Source of the DNA: Hypericibacter sp049323455
Lineage (GTDB): Bacteria; Pseudomonadota; Alphaproteobacteria; Dongiales; Dongiaceae
Reading direction: 5' to 3'
Length of the DNA: 64,000 nucleotides
NCBI GenBank assembly: GCA_049323455.1
Contig: JBMONF010000018.1
Location: 59,447-123,446 of the forward strand
The translations under genes were made by a program, and so were the position numbers. Within the stretch, counting starts at the first letter, position 1; the number at the start of each line of letters is the position of its first letter. This document shows positions 36,395 through 44,883 of this stretch, in pieces. The notes under the pieces are model-generated. The model searched no databases, was not told where the DNA came from, and was given only the letters and a program-made list of their open reading frames with translations.

Positions 36395-37197
36395 CCGTCG
36401 CCGGCCTTCCCATGTACGACCTGCCCGAGCTCAGGGCGGCCACGGCCGCCTGGTGGGACGGGCTTGCGCGAGCGTTTCGCCGCGAAGGCTTGGCCGATCT
36501 GCCGGATCGGCTCTCGTTCGATCTGCCATACCGATCGCTGTGGGGACGCGCCGACCTCCTGTTCGGCCAGGCTTGCGGCTATCCCCTGATGCACGAGTTC
36601 CGCGGGCGGCTCGCGGTGGTGGCCACACCCTGTTACGAGGCGCCGGGCTGCGAGGGAGCGCATTACCGCAGCGTCGTGATCGTGCGCGACGGCAGCCCTG
36701 CAATCTGCCTGGCCGATCTCGAAGGCGCGCGCGCCGCTTACAACGCCAAGGATTCCCAGTCTGGCTACAATGCCCTGCGCTGGCTGCTGGCCCCTTTGGC
36801 CAAGAGCGGCCGATTTCTCGCCGGGACGATCGAGACCGGCAGCCATCTCGCCAGCATCGCGGCGGTGCGCGAGAGCGACGCCGATCTCGCGGCCATCGAC
36901 TGCGTCGTCTATGCGCTCGCGATGCGCCACCGCCCCGACCTGCTCTACGGCACGCGCGTGATCGCCGCCGGTCCGCCGGCGCCGTCGCTGCCATATGTCA
37001 CGGCGGCCGCCCGGACGCCCGACGACCTGGCGCGGCTGAGGGCGGGGCTCAAGGACGCGCTGGCCGATCCGGGTCTGGCTTGGGCGCGCGAGGCGCTGCT
37101 GATCGCGGGCGCCGAGATCCTGCCGGACGACGCCTATGACGTGATCCTGGCGCAGGAACGCGAGGCGACGGAGCGCGGCTATGGCGATCTCGCCTGA
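36391..37197 (+). CDS. PhnD/SsuA-type substrate-binding fold protein without signal peptide
   Basis: A 268-residue periplasmic-binding-protein-like fold of the phosphate/phosphonate type: a YRSLWGRADLLFGQACGYPL first lobe, then YRSVVIVRDGS, NAKDSQSGYNALRWLLAP and GSHLASIAAVRESDADLAAIDCVVYAL, the helix pair lining the ligand cleft. There is no signal peptide and no ABC permease or ATPase beside it, so a cytoplasmic role or a missing export signal must be considered. Joined by an ATGA overlap to the GFA gene and overlapping the EamA gene by 17 nt, in one rightward operon 35544-38122. Confidence 0.75.
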   Translation: MTVAGLPMYDLPELRAATAAWWDGLARAFRREGLADLPDRLSFDLPYRSLWGRADLLFGQACGYPLMHEFRGRLAVVATPCYEAPGCEGAHYRSVVIVRDGSPAICLADLEGARAAYNAKDSQSGYNALRWLLAPLAKSGRFLAGTIETGSHLASIAAVRESDADLAAIDCVVYALAMRHRPDLLYGTRVIAAGPPAPSLPYVTAAARTPDDLARLRAGLKDALADPGLAWAREALLIAGAEILPDDAYDVILAQEREATERGYGDLA

Positions 37198-38122
37198 CGC
37201 GCCCGCCGGCGCCAACCGGACCTATGTGCTCGCCAACCTCGCGGTGGCGGCCTCGACCCTGTTCTGGGGCACGACCTGGTGGCCGCTGCGCCAATTGGCG
37301 GCGCAGGGCTTCGAAGGGCCCTGGGTCGCGGTCCTGACTTACGCCGTCCCGGTGCTGCTGGCCCTGCCGGCCGCGCTGTGGCGCTTACGGAGGTTGGCGA
37401 AGGGCGGATGGCTGCTCGTTGCGATCGGACTGCTCATCGGCGGCTCCGGCATGTTCTACGCCGACGGCGTGCTGATGGGCGAGGTGGTGCGGGTCCTGCT
37501 CCTGTTCTATCTGATGCCGGTCTGGAGCGTGCTGTTCGAGCGGCTCTTTCTCGGCACGCCGATCACGCTTCTGCGCGTCGGCACGATCGCGCTGGGGCTG
37601 GTCGGGCTGGTGGTGCTGCTGGGCTTCGAGGACGGCCTTCCGCTGCCGCGCGGGGCGGGCGACTGGCTCGGGCTCGCCTCGGGCGTCGCCTGGGCGCTCG
37701 GCGTCGTGCTGCTGCGCATCCAGGCGCCGATGCCCGAATTCGAGCGCTGCTTCGCGCAGTTCGTCGGCGCCGTCGCGGTCGGGCTGCTGCTGATGCCGCT
37801 GGTGGCGCTGCCGCTGCCGCCGTTCCCGGCCGGCGCCCTGGGCGACGCCTGGCATCTGCTGCTGGCCGTGGCGGTCTTGTGGCTGGTGCCCACGGCGGCC
37901 CTGAGCCTGTGGGGCGCGGCGCGGCTCTCGCCGGTGCGCTCCTCGCTCCTGTTCATGCTGGAGGTGCCGACCGGCGTGATCTCGGCCGTGCTGCTCGCGA
38001 ACGAACCGTTCGGGCTCAAGGAGATGGTCGGCGGCGCGCTGATCCTGGGTGCGGCCGCCGCCGACATCCTGCTGGTGCCGCCGGCGCCCGAGCCCGCGCG
38101 CGATGGAGCCGGACGCGGCTGA
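37181..38122 (+). CDS. EamA/DMT-family transporter
   Basis: Ten-helix permease of the drug/metabolite transporter superfamily (313 aa), with two EamA repeats: TLFWGTTWWPLRQL opens the first and SGVAWALGVVLLRIQAPMPE the second; the end has RLSPVRSSLLFMLEVPTGVISAVLLANEPFGLKE, the most conserved block. It overlaps the end of the PhnD-like gene by 17 nt and closes the operon. Substrate unknown; export of a small metabolite handled by the upstream proteins is a guess. Confidence 0.88.
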   Translation: MAISPDAPAGANRTYVLANLAVAASTLFWGTTWWPLRQLAAQGFEGPWVAVLTYAVPVLLALPAALWRLRRLAKGGWLLVAIGLLIGGSGMFYADGVLMGEVVRVLLLFYLMPVWSVLFERLFLGTPITLLRVGTIALGLVGLVVLLGFEDGLPLPRGAGDWLGLASGVAWALGVVLLRIQAPMPEFERCFAQFVGAVAVGLLLMPLVALPLPPFPAGALGDAWHLLLAVAVLWLVPTAALSLWGAARLSPVRSSLLFMLEVPTGVISAVLLANEPFGLKEMVGGALILGAAAADILLVPPAPEPARDGAGRG

Positions 38123-38299
38123 GAGGCGCGGTCGCCCGACAGTCGGCCCCGTGCGGCTCTCCTTGCCCGGAAGGGGCGCGCCCATCGCTGCCGGTGAAAC
38201 GAGCGCGGCAGGGAATCATGCTTTGAAATCGATCCTGTCCGCAACGACCTCGACGCCGATCAGCGTCGCCACGGCAGGTTCATCTGGCGGCCATCGCCA

Positions 38300-39247
38300 T
38301 CAGGCTTCGCAGGCGCCATAATAGAGCGTCACCGCGTGGCGCGCCTCGGCGAAGAAGAGCCAGCGCTCGATCAGGATGCCGGCGGTGCCCGAGAGCGCGG
38401 CCAGAACGGCGGCGATGATCGCCGGCAGTGACGACAAGACGAAGAGGCTCGACGTCAAGGCCAGCGGAACGGCGAAGGCGAGCAGGGCGGCGATCCGGCG
38501 CAGCTTCGCCGCATGCTTGCGCGCGATGCGATAGCCCATCTCCTTTAGGAGATAATTTTCGTTCGTATGCGGCGCTTCGAGCAGCCGCACCTTGCCGAAG
38601 GCGCCCAGGCCCGTGGCGCTCTCGGGCGTGCTCGCGCTTTGCGAACGGTCGATGAAGCGCCAGTAACCGAGCTTGCCCGCCCCCGCCGCGACGATGGCGG
38701 CGAGCGCGATCATGGCCGGCAGGGCGAGCTCGAGCCCGAAGGCCGCGGCGACCGCATCGAGCCAGAGCGCCCCGGACATGAGGCCCAGCAGCAGATAGTT
38801 CGGCACGGTCCAGCCGTTGGCCCAGCGCCGGATCGGCTTGAGCGAGGCGTAGATCATGCCGGTGCAGGCGACGGTGAGCGCCGCCATCGCGGCGGCGGCG
38901 AGGCCGAAGGCGGCCCAGACGCCGCCGTTGTCGGCAAGCAGCACCCAGCCGAGCGCGAAGAGGCCGGCCGGAACGAAAGTCAGGATCGCAAGCGCGCCCT
39001 CGCGCGAGAGCCAGGAGGAGCGCCATTGCGAGATCGCCCGCCAGGCGCGCTCGGGATGGCCCAGGTGGAAGGTCGAGGAGACGAGGCCGAACGTCACGGC
39101 CGCGAGGCCCAGCCCCAGACCGGCCAGCCCGAACCAGCGGTCGGCCGGCAGCCGGCCCAGCGCGGCCAGAACGCCCATCAGCGCGACGAGCCCGTAGCCG
39201 GCGCCCGACGCGGTGGTGAAGACGATGACGGAGAAGGCGGGGTGCAT
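38300..39247 (-). CDS. soeC: DmsC/SoeC-type membrane anchor subunit
   Basis: Membrane anchor (315 aa, eight hydrophobic segments) of a CISM molybdoenzyme, the DmsC family. It starts MHPAFSVIVFTTASGAGYGL and has the STFHLGHPERAWRAISQWRSSWLSRE block found in SoeC. It would bind the SoeAB head to the inner membrane and exchange electrons with quinone. The ATG at 39247 is fixed by homology, but no Shine-Dalgarno precedes it; the upstream bases are the CAGAA heptamer repeat. Third gene of soeABC. Confidence 0.88.
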   Translation of the reverse strand: MHPAFSVIVFTTASGAGYGLVALMGVLAALGRLPADRWFGLAGLGLGLAAVTFGLVSSTFHLGHPERAWRAISQWRSSWLSREGALAILTFVPAGLFALGWVLLADNGGVWAAFGLAAAAMAALTVACTGMIYASLKPIRRWANGWTVPNYLLLGLMSGALWLDAVAAAFGLELALPAMIALAAIVAAGAGKLGYWRFIDRSQSASTPESATGLGAFGKVRLLEAPHTNENYLLKEMGYRIARKHAAKLRRIAALLAFAVPLALTSSLFVLSSLPAIIAAVLAALSGTAGILIERWLFFAEARHAVTLYYGACEA

Positions 39248-39249
39248 GT

Positions 39250-39371
39250 CAGAAATCAGAAGTCAGAAGCCAGAAGACAGAATTGAAATTCAGGAGATCG
39301 AGGGCGGTTGCAGACGCCTCCTTCTGGTGTCTGGTTTCTGGATTCTGATTTCGGTCTTCTGTCATCTGGAC
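39250..39371. repeat. 7-bp-period inverted repeat between soeB and soeC
   Basis: Five 7-bp units CAGAAnn at 39250-39284 and seven units TCTGnnn-like at 39323-39371. The units are reverse complements of each other, so the arms can pair as a large hairpin around a 38-nt centre. The right arm covers the soeB stop codon and last codons. The left arm ends 2 nt before the soeC start codon and takes the place of its ribosome-binding site. Base composition is visibly unlike the surrounding GC-rich genes. Confidence 0.8.
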
Positions 39372-40111
39372 AGCACCCTATCCACCCAGCGCAGGAAGGC
39401 ATTGGCGGGAACCGACTCGCCCGCCGTCTCGAGCCGCTCGGGCGCACCGATCGCCGAGGCTTCGGTCTTGCGCGGGCGCGGCGGCAAATATTTGTTGGTG
39501 GGCCTCAAGCCCTGCTCGGGCATGAGGTCGAAGCCATCGCGCTCCGCCACGAGCCGCGAGACGGCCGACCCCGAATCGCCCAGATCGCCGAAATGGCGGG
39601 CACCGGCCGGGCAGGTCGCCACGCAGGCCGGCACACGGTCGGCTTCCGGCAGGTTCTCGTTGTAGATCCGGTCGATGCAGAGCGTGCATTTCTTCATCAC
39701 GCCGGCGTCGTAGTCGTACTCGCGCGCGCCATAGGGACAGGCCCAGGAGCAGAGCTTGCAGCCGATGCAGAGATCCTCGTTGACGAGCACGATGCCGTCC
39801 TCGGCGCGCTTGTAGGAGGCACCGGTCGGGCAGACCGTGACGCAAGCGGGCTCGGCGCAATGCAGGCAGGAGCGCGGGAAGTGGACGGTGCGGCTGTCGC
39901 GGCCTTCGCCCGCCTCGAAGCTGTGGACGCGGTTGAACCAGACGCCGAGAGGGTTGGGACCGTAGGGGTCCTGATCCGTCATCGGCGCCATGTGGCCGCC
40001 ACTGTTCCACTCCTTGCAGTTGACGGCGCAGGCGTGGCAGCCGACGCAGATGTCGAGATCGATGACGAGGCCGAGCCGCCTGCCCGTCGGGTTCGCAGGG
40101 AGGCTGGTCAT
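39362..40111 (-). CDS. soeB: four-cluster iron-sulfur subunit, SoeB/DmsB type
   Basis: Electron-transfer subunit (249 aa) with four 4Fe-4S cysteine groups: CVGCHACAVNC; CLHCAEPACVTVCPTGA; CIGCKLCSWACPYGA; CTLCIDR with CVATCPAGA. It relays electrons between the molybdenum subunit and the membrane anchor. No Tat signal, so the complex should be cytoplasmic-facing as in SoeABC sulfite dehydrogenase, unlike periplasmic DmsABC. GGAG precedes the ATG by 6 nt. Separated from soeA by 181 nt of repeat sequence. Confidence 0.92.
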   Translation of the reverse strand: MTSLPANPTGRRLGLVIDLDICVGCHACAVNCKEWNSGGHMAPMTDQDPYGPNPLGVWFNRVHSFEAGEGRDSRTVHFPRSCLHCAEPACVTVCPTGASYKRAEDGIVLVNEDLCIGCKLCSWACPYGAREYDYDAGVMKKCTLCIDRIYNENLPEADRVPACVATCPAGARHFGDLGDSGSAVSRLVAERDGFDLMPEQGLRPTNKYLPPRPRKTEASAIGAPERLETAGESVPANAFLRWVDRVLSR

Positions 40112-40292
40112 GCGCGCCGCTCCACAATCAGGCTATGGGAGCGTCGGCCTACCCCCCTCCCTGGCCCTGCCCCGCAAGGGGGGAGGGTCAAAGATTCACC
40201 GACCCCCTCCGATTCACTGACCCCCTCCCCTCGCGGGAGGGGGTAGGGGGAAGGGGATTTGCGATGAAGGCCGAAAAGAAGCTCACCGGCTC
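40112..40292. repeat. repeat-filled spacer between soeA and soeB
   Basis: Contains a tandem 18-mer, GATTCACCGACCCCCTCC at 40193-40210 and the same word with one change at 40211-40228; a perfect 10-bp hairpin ACCCCCTCCC / GGGAGGGGGT around 40218-40245; and a C-run/G-run palindrome at 40150-40190. No gene. It interrupts what should be one operon. Confidence 0.75.
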
Positions 40293-43229
40293 TCATGGCT
40301 GGCCCTCCCCGCGCCCGCGGAAGGCGGCACCGTAGCGCAAGATCGCGGGCCGGCGCGCGGCACCCGGCGGCGGCTTCTGCGCCGGGAAGCGCGGCACCGT
40401 CTCGCCGGCCTCGGAGCCCGCGCATTTCTCGAGCCGCACCTTGAGATCGTACCAGGCGGCCTGACCGGTGACGGGATCGCTGTTCGAATAGCGATGGCCG
40501 TCCGGCTGCGGCGGCAGCAGCTCCGAGATGATGTGGTTGAGCAGGAAGCCCGCCCGCGATTCCGGCGCATCCGGTGCGAGACCCCAGGCGCCCGCGCGCT
40601 TGCCGATCGCGTTCCAGGTCCAGACCGTGTGCTCGTTCACGCCTTCCATCAGCCGAACTTGCGCCTTGACGCGGCCATGCGGGCTCACGACCCAGATCCA
40701 GTCCTCGTCGGCAAGACCCAGGCCTTCGCCGGTGCGGCGGTTCACGTAGAGGCGGTTGGTGCCGTGGATCTGCCGGAGCCAAGCGTTCTGCGAGCCCCAG
40801 GAGTGATACATCGCCATCGGCCGTTGCGTGATCGCATGCAACGGGAAGGCCGCATCGGAAACGACTTCTTCTTCGAGCGGGCGATACCAAAAAGGCAGCG
40901 GATCGAAATAGGTGGCGATGCGCGCGCGGTGACGCTCGGGCGGCTGGGTGCGGCCATGGCCGAGGCCCGCAAGCCGGAACTTCTGCATCACCTCGCTATA
41001 GATCTCCATGACGATGGGCTCGGGCCGGTCGAGGAAGCCCATCTCGGTCGCCCAGCGCAGATAGTCCGCATTGGCGAAACGGTAGTAGCGCTGATGCGGC
41101 GCGAGCTCATGGCGCCAGAAGCAGCCATGTTCCTTGTAGGCGTCGAGCTGCCGCGAGTTCGGCTCGCCGCGTCCCGTCTTGGCGCCGTCCTTGCCCCGCC
41201 AGCCAGCCAGAGGCCCGATGCCGGGCCGGCGCTCATGGTTCACCATGTAGTCGGCATAGCCGCCCGGATATTTCGGCAGGCCGCCCTCGTCGGTGAAGCC
41301 CGGCAGGCCGAGCCGGGCCCCCAGATCGATCAGCACGTCCTGAAAAGGCCGCACGTCGCGGTCGGGCTTCAGCACCGGCTGGCGGATCGCATCGGCGCAG
41401 CCGTCGGCGTCCGAGATCGGCCGATCGAGCAGCGAGATGCAATCGTGGCGCTCGAGATAGGTGGTGTCGGGCAGCACCAGGTCGGCATAGGCCACCATCT
41501 CCGAGGCATAGGCGTCGGCATAGATGATGTGCGGGATCTTGTAGCGCCCCGTGGCGGGGTCCTTGTCGGCCAGCATCGCCATGGTGCCGGCGCTGTTCAT
41601 GGCCGAGTTCCAGCTCATGTTGGCCATGTAGAGGAACAGGACCTCGATCGGGTAGGGATCGCCGGCCCAGGCGTTGGCGATCACCATATGCATGAGGCCG
41701 TGCGCGGCCAGCGGCGCCTCCCACGAGAACGCCTTGTCGATGCGCCGCGGCGTGCCGTCGGGATCGACCAGCAGGTTCTCGGGGCCGGTGGGAAAGCCCA
41801 GCGGCATGCCACCCAAGGGCTCGCCCGGCTTCATCTCGAGCGCATGGCCCGCCGGCAGCGGCGCCGGCGGCACGGGCTTCGGATAGGGCGGCTTGTGGCG
41901 GAAGCCGCCGGGGCAGTCGATCGAGCCCAGCAGCATCTGCAGCAGATGGATCGCGCGGCAGCTGTGGAAGCCGTTCGAATGGGCCGAGATGCCGCGCATG
42001 GCGTGAATGGAGACCGGCCGCCCGATGACCTCCTCGTGCTTGCGCCCGGCCCAGTCGGTCCATTCGATCGGCAGCCGGATCGCTTGCGCGAAGGCGGCAT
42101 GGGCCAGCTCGGCGGCGATGCGCTTGGTTGTTTCCGCTGGAATGCCGGTTTCTTCCGCCACCACCTCGGGCGCGTAACGCGGATCGAGATAGCGTTCGGC
42201 CATGAGCTGGAAGGCCGGCACCGCACGCCGCCCGTCCGGCAACGTGAACTCACCGACGAGCGCCGGCGTCAGTTCCGCCTCGAGCGCGCTCGCAAGCGCA
42301 TTCGTCTTCTTGTCCCAGGCGAGCGCCTGGCCGGCCTCGTTGCGGGCGAAGAGCCCGTCCTCGGCGCCGCCCGGATCGCGGATCACGAGCCAGGACGCGT
42401 TGGTGTAGCGGACGAGATAGTCGAGATCGATCTTGTCGGCCTTGAGGAGCTCGTGGACAAGCGCCAGCACGAAGAGGCCATCGGTGCCGGGCCGGATGGG
42501 AAGCCATTCGTCGGCGATGGCCGAATAGCCGGTGCGCACCGGGTTGATCGAGAGGAACTTGGCGCGCGCTTCGGGCGGGCGGCCCTTGAGCTTGCCCAAG
42601 CCGATCTTGATCGGATTGCTGGCGTGGTCCTCCGCCACCCCGAACATGACGAAGTAGCGGGTGTGGTCCCAGTCGGGCTCGCCGAACTCCCAGAACGAGC
42701 CGCCGATCGAGTAGAGCCCGGCCGCCGCCATATTGACCGAGCAGAAGCCGCCATGGGCGGCGTAGTTGGGCGTGCCGAACTCCTTGGCCCAGAAGCCGGT
42801 CAAGGCCTGGCTCTGGTCGCGGCCAGTGAAGAAGGCGAGCTTCCTCGGATCGCGCCAGCGGATCTCGGAAAGCCATTGCGTCGCGAGCCGCAACGCCTCC
42901 TCCCACTCGATCTCGACGAACTCCCCCTGCCCGCGCTCGCCCACGCGCTTCAGCGGCTTGCTGAGGCGCGCCGGCGAATACTGCGTCATGATGCCGGCGG
43001 AGCCCTTGCCGCAGAGCACGCCCTTGTTCACGGGATGGTCGCGATTGCCCTCGATGTAGCGAACGCGGCCGTCCCGCAGATGCACTTTGATACCGCAGCG
43101 GCAGGCGCACATGTAGCAGGTGGTGGTCTTCACCTCGTCCGCGACCTTGGGCGAGGTATCCACTCGCTCCTGAACGGTCGAGAGAAAGTCGAGATGCAAG
43201 CGTTGGGGCTTCCTGGAGCTGCGGGTCAT
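40293..43229 (-). CDS. soeA: molybdopterin oxidoreductase, sulfite dehydrogenase SoeA type
   Basis: Catalytic subunit (978 aa) of the DMSO-reductase superfamily, binding bis-MGD molybdenum and one 4Fe-4S cluster. The cluster ligands are Cys38, Cys41, Cys45 and Cys73 (CYMCACRCG and LCGKGSAG). The Mo-ligand region reads GGFCSVNMAAAG. No Tat signal precedes the cluster motif, which with the length, the MHPAFS-type anchor and the adjacent tusA favours cytoplasmic SoeABC (sulfite to sulfate, electrons to quinone) over polysulfide or thiosulfate reductase. That substrate choice is inference from family and context. ATG at 43229; divergent from tusA over 150 nt. Confidence 0.85.
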   Translation of the reverse strand: MTRSSRKPQRLHLDFLSTVQERVDTSPKVADEVKTTTCYMCACRCGIKVHLRDGRVRYIEGNRDHPVNKGVLCGKGSAGIMTQYSPARLSKPLKRVGERGQGEFVEIEWEEALRLATQWLSEIRWRDPRKLAFFTGRDQSQALTGFWAKEFGTPNYAAHGGFCSVNMAAAGLYSIGGSFWEFGEPDWDHTRYFVMFGVAEDHASNPIKIGLGKLKGRPPEARAKFLSINPVRTGYSAIADEWLPIRPGTDGLFVLALVHELLKADKIDLDYLVRYTNASWLVIRDPGGAEDGLFARNEAGQALAWDKKTNALASALEAELTPALVGEFTLPDGRRAVPAFQLMAERYLDPRYAPEVVAEETGIPAETTKRIAAELAHAAFAQAIRLPIEWTDWAGRKHEEVIGRPVSIHAMRGISAHSNGFHSCRAIHLLQMLLGSIDCPGGFRHKPPYPKPVPPAPLPAGHALEMKPGEPLGGMPLGFPTGPENLLVDPDGTPRRIDKAFSWEAPLAAHGLMHMVIANAWAGDPYPIEVLFLYMANMSWNSAMNSAGTMAMLADKDPATGRYKIPHIIYADAYASEMVAYADLVLPDTTYLERHDCISLLDRPISDADGCADAIRQPVLKPDRDVRPFQDVLIDLGARLGLPGFTDEGGLPKYPGGYADYMVNHERRPGIGPLAGWRGKDGAKTGRGEPNSRQLDAYKEHGCFWRHELAPHQRYYRFANADYLRWATEMGFLDRPEPIVMEIYSEVMQKFRLAGLGHGRTQPPERHRARIATYFDPLPFWYRPLEEEVVSDAAFPLHAITQRPMAMYHSWGSQNAWLRQIHGTNRLYVNRRTGEGLGLADEDWIWVVSPHGRVKAQVRLMEGVNEHTVWTWNAIGKRAGAWGLAPDAPESRAGFLLNHIISELLPPQPDGHRYSNSDPVTGQAAWYDLKVRLEKCAGSEAGETVPRFPAQKPPPGAARRPAILRYGAAFRGRGEGQP

Positions 43230-43379
43230 GTGGCCCCGATCATCGGGAAAACCGGCGAACGGTCAAAGGGCAAGAGGGCGTCGGCTGGCTCTGGCCTCGA
43301 ATTTTGCTAGGATGTGGCCCAACTTGCGGCAAAACCCCCGCTCGCCGGATTGTCCATCGCCGAACCAGCAAATCGGATC

Positions 43380-43610
43380 ATGACAACGACGGTTCTCGAC
43401 GCGCGCGGCCTCAAATGCCCGCTGCCGGTCTTGCGTGCACGCAAGGCCATGAAGGAAGTGGCGGTTGGGGCCTTGCTCAAGGTGCTGGCGACCGATCCCG
43501 GCGCGCCCAAGGACTTCCGGCATTTCTGCGAGACCACCGGGCACGAGCTGGTCGAGTCGAGCGAGGCCGAGGGCGTTTACAGCCTGGTGATTCGCAAGAC
43601 GGCCGGCTGA
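43380..43610 (+). CDS. tusA: TusA-family sulfur carrier protein
   Basis: A 76-residue TusA/SirA-fold protein with the CPxP motif (GLKCPLPVLRARKAM, persulfide Cys13). TusA-like proteins hand sulfane sulfur between enzymes for tRNA thiolation, molybdenum cofactor work or sulfur oxidation. Its place divergent from soeABC, sharing a 150-nt promoter region, favours a link with sulfite or sulfur metabolism or with maturation of the molybdenum enzyme. The ATG at 43380 places the first strand at the N-terminus as in homologues. Confidence 0.9.
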   Translation: MTTTVLDARGLKCPLPVLRARKAMKEVAVGALLKVLATDPGAPKDFRHFCETTGHELVESSEAEGVYSLVIRKTAG

Positions 43611-43625
43611 GCGGGCGGCCCTGCA

Positions 43626-44840
43626 TCAACCGGCAGCCGGAACCAGGCGCCGGAGGATCAACGGTCCCATCCCCACGCCGATCCCCAGCAGAGCAAAAGC
43701 AGCGAACCATCCGAGCGGATGGTCGGCTCCCGCAAGATCGAGCGTGGCACCGAAAGCGATCGGGCCTGCCGCTGCCGCAGCGAAGCCTATGAGCGAATGG
43801 AAGGCCATGGCGCCGCCGCGCAAGGATGGGTCGGCGGCGGCCACGGCACCGGCGGTGAGCGAGGCCGAATCAGCGCTCACCGTCAGGATATAGAGAGCGC
43901 AAAGCGCCAGGCTCGTCCAGAACGGCAGAAAGGCCGTGAGCCCGACCAGCGGCGCCAGCAAGGCCGAGCCGCCCATCACGGCCGTCAGCAGGCGTCGCCG
44001 GCCGAAGCGAAGCGCCGCTTCGTTGCCGATCACGCTCGCCGGCAGCGACAGGGCGAGCACGCCTGCCGCAAGAGCCGATGCGCTCAAGCCTCCGGCATCG
44101 CCGCCGTTCGAGGCGGCAAAGACAAAAAAGGCCACGAGCCAAGCGCGATAGCCGAACAGCTCCCACATATGCGCGGCATAGGCGAGGCTGTAGCCGACGG
44201 CGGCCCGGTTGCGCAGGAGACGCCGCAGCGGCAAGGGCGCCCAGCCACGGCTGGCAATCGGCGGCGCCGGATTGTGCGGCACGGCGACGAGCGCGATCAC
44301 GAAGGCGAGAGCCGCGCCCAGCGCCGCGGCGGCGAACGCCCAGGGCCAGCCGAAGCGCGCCCCGATCAAGCCCGCACTCAGGACCGACAGGCTCATGCCG
44401 AGGCTGAAGCTCGCGGTATAGAAGGCGACGGCCCGGCTTTGCGCCGCGCCGCAGAGGCGGTCCGAGAGGATCTTGAGCCCCGGCATGAAGCTGCCGGCAA
44501 GCCCGATGCCGGCCAGAATGCGGAACAGGCAGGCGCTCCAGAGCCCTTGCGCGAAGAGGGCGAAGCCCATTGCCGCGAGCGCGCCCAAGGCGGCGGCCGC
44601 GAGATAGACGCGCCGCGCATCGATGCGATCGGTGAGCCCGACCAGAACCGGCACGGCCAGGAGATAACCCATCTGCAGCGCGCCGTCGATCCAGCCGGCT
44701 TCGGCGTTGCTGAGACCCCAGTCGGCGCGGAACTGGGGCAGCTGGGCGGCGAAGGCGCCGACGCTCAGCATGGTGCCGAGCTCGGCGAGGCAAAGCAGGG
44801 CGATCAGGGCGCTGGGGCGGACGGCGATTGCGTTGGTCAT
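43626..44840 (-). CDS. MFS transporter
   Basis: Twelve-helix major facilitator permease, 404 aa. First helix LIALLCLAELGTMLSVGAFAA, then WIDGALQMGYLLAVPVLVGLTDRIDARRVYL, the loop 2-3 motif A region. Typical of sugar or drug efflux members; substrate not readable. Last gene of a leftward run (glycosyltransferase, DegT, GNAT, MFS), with 43 nt separating it from the GNAT gene. A near-copy of its first ~45 codons lies fossilised at 48647-48755. ATG at 44840. Confidence 0.88.
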   Translation of the reverse strand: MTNAIAVRPSALIALLCLAELGTMLSVGAFAAQLPQFRADWGLSNAEAGWIDGALQMGYLLAVPVLVGLTDRIDARRVYLAAAALGALAAMGFALFAQGLWSACLFRILAGIGLAGSFMPGLKILSDRLCGAAQSRAVAFYTASFSLGMSLSVLSAGLIGARFGWPWAFAAAALGAALAFVIALVAVPHNPAPPIASRGWAPLPLRRLLRNRAAVGYSLAYAAHMWELFGYRAWLVAFFVFAASNGGDAGGLSASALAAGVLALSLPASVIGNEAALRFGRRRLLTAVMGGSALLAPLVGLTAFLPFWTSLALCALYILTVSADSASLTAGAVAAADPSLRGGAMAFHSLIGFAAAAAGPIAFGATLDLAGADHPLGWFAAFALLGIGVGMGPLILRRLVPAAG

Positions 44841-44883
44841 CCTGATCGGGCGAAAGCGGTGGCAGTTTCGTCGGGCACGAAGG

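Noticed and set aside
39250..39371. possible CRISPR array in the heptamer repeats
   Set aside because: Unit is only 7 bp with no spacers, and no cas gene is present.
40494..43310. 938-codon open frame opposite soeA
   Set aside because: Shadow of soeA caused by codon bias; no recognisable motif and no start signal.
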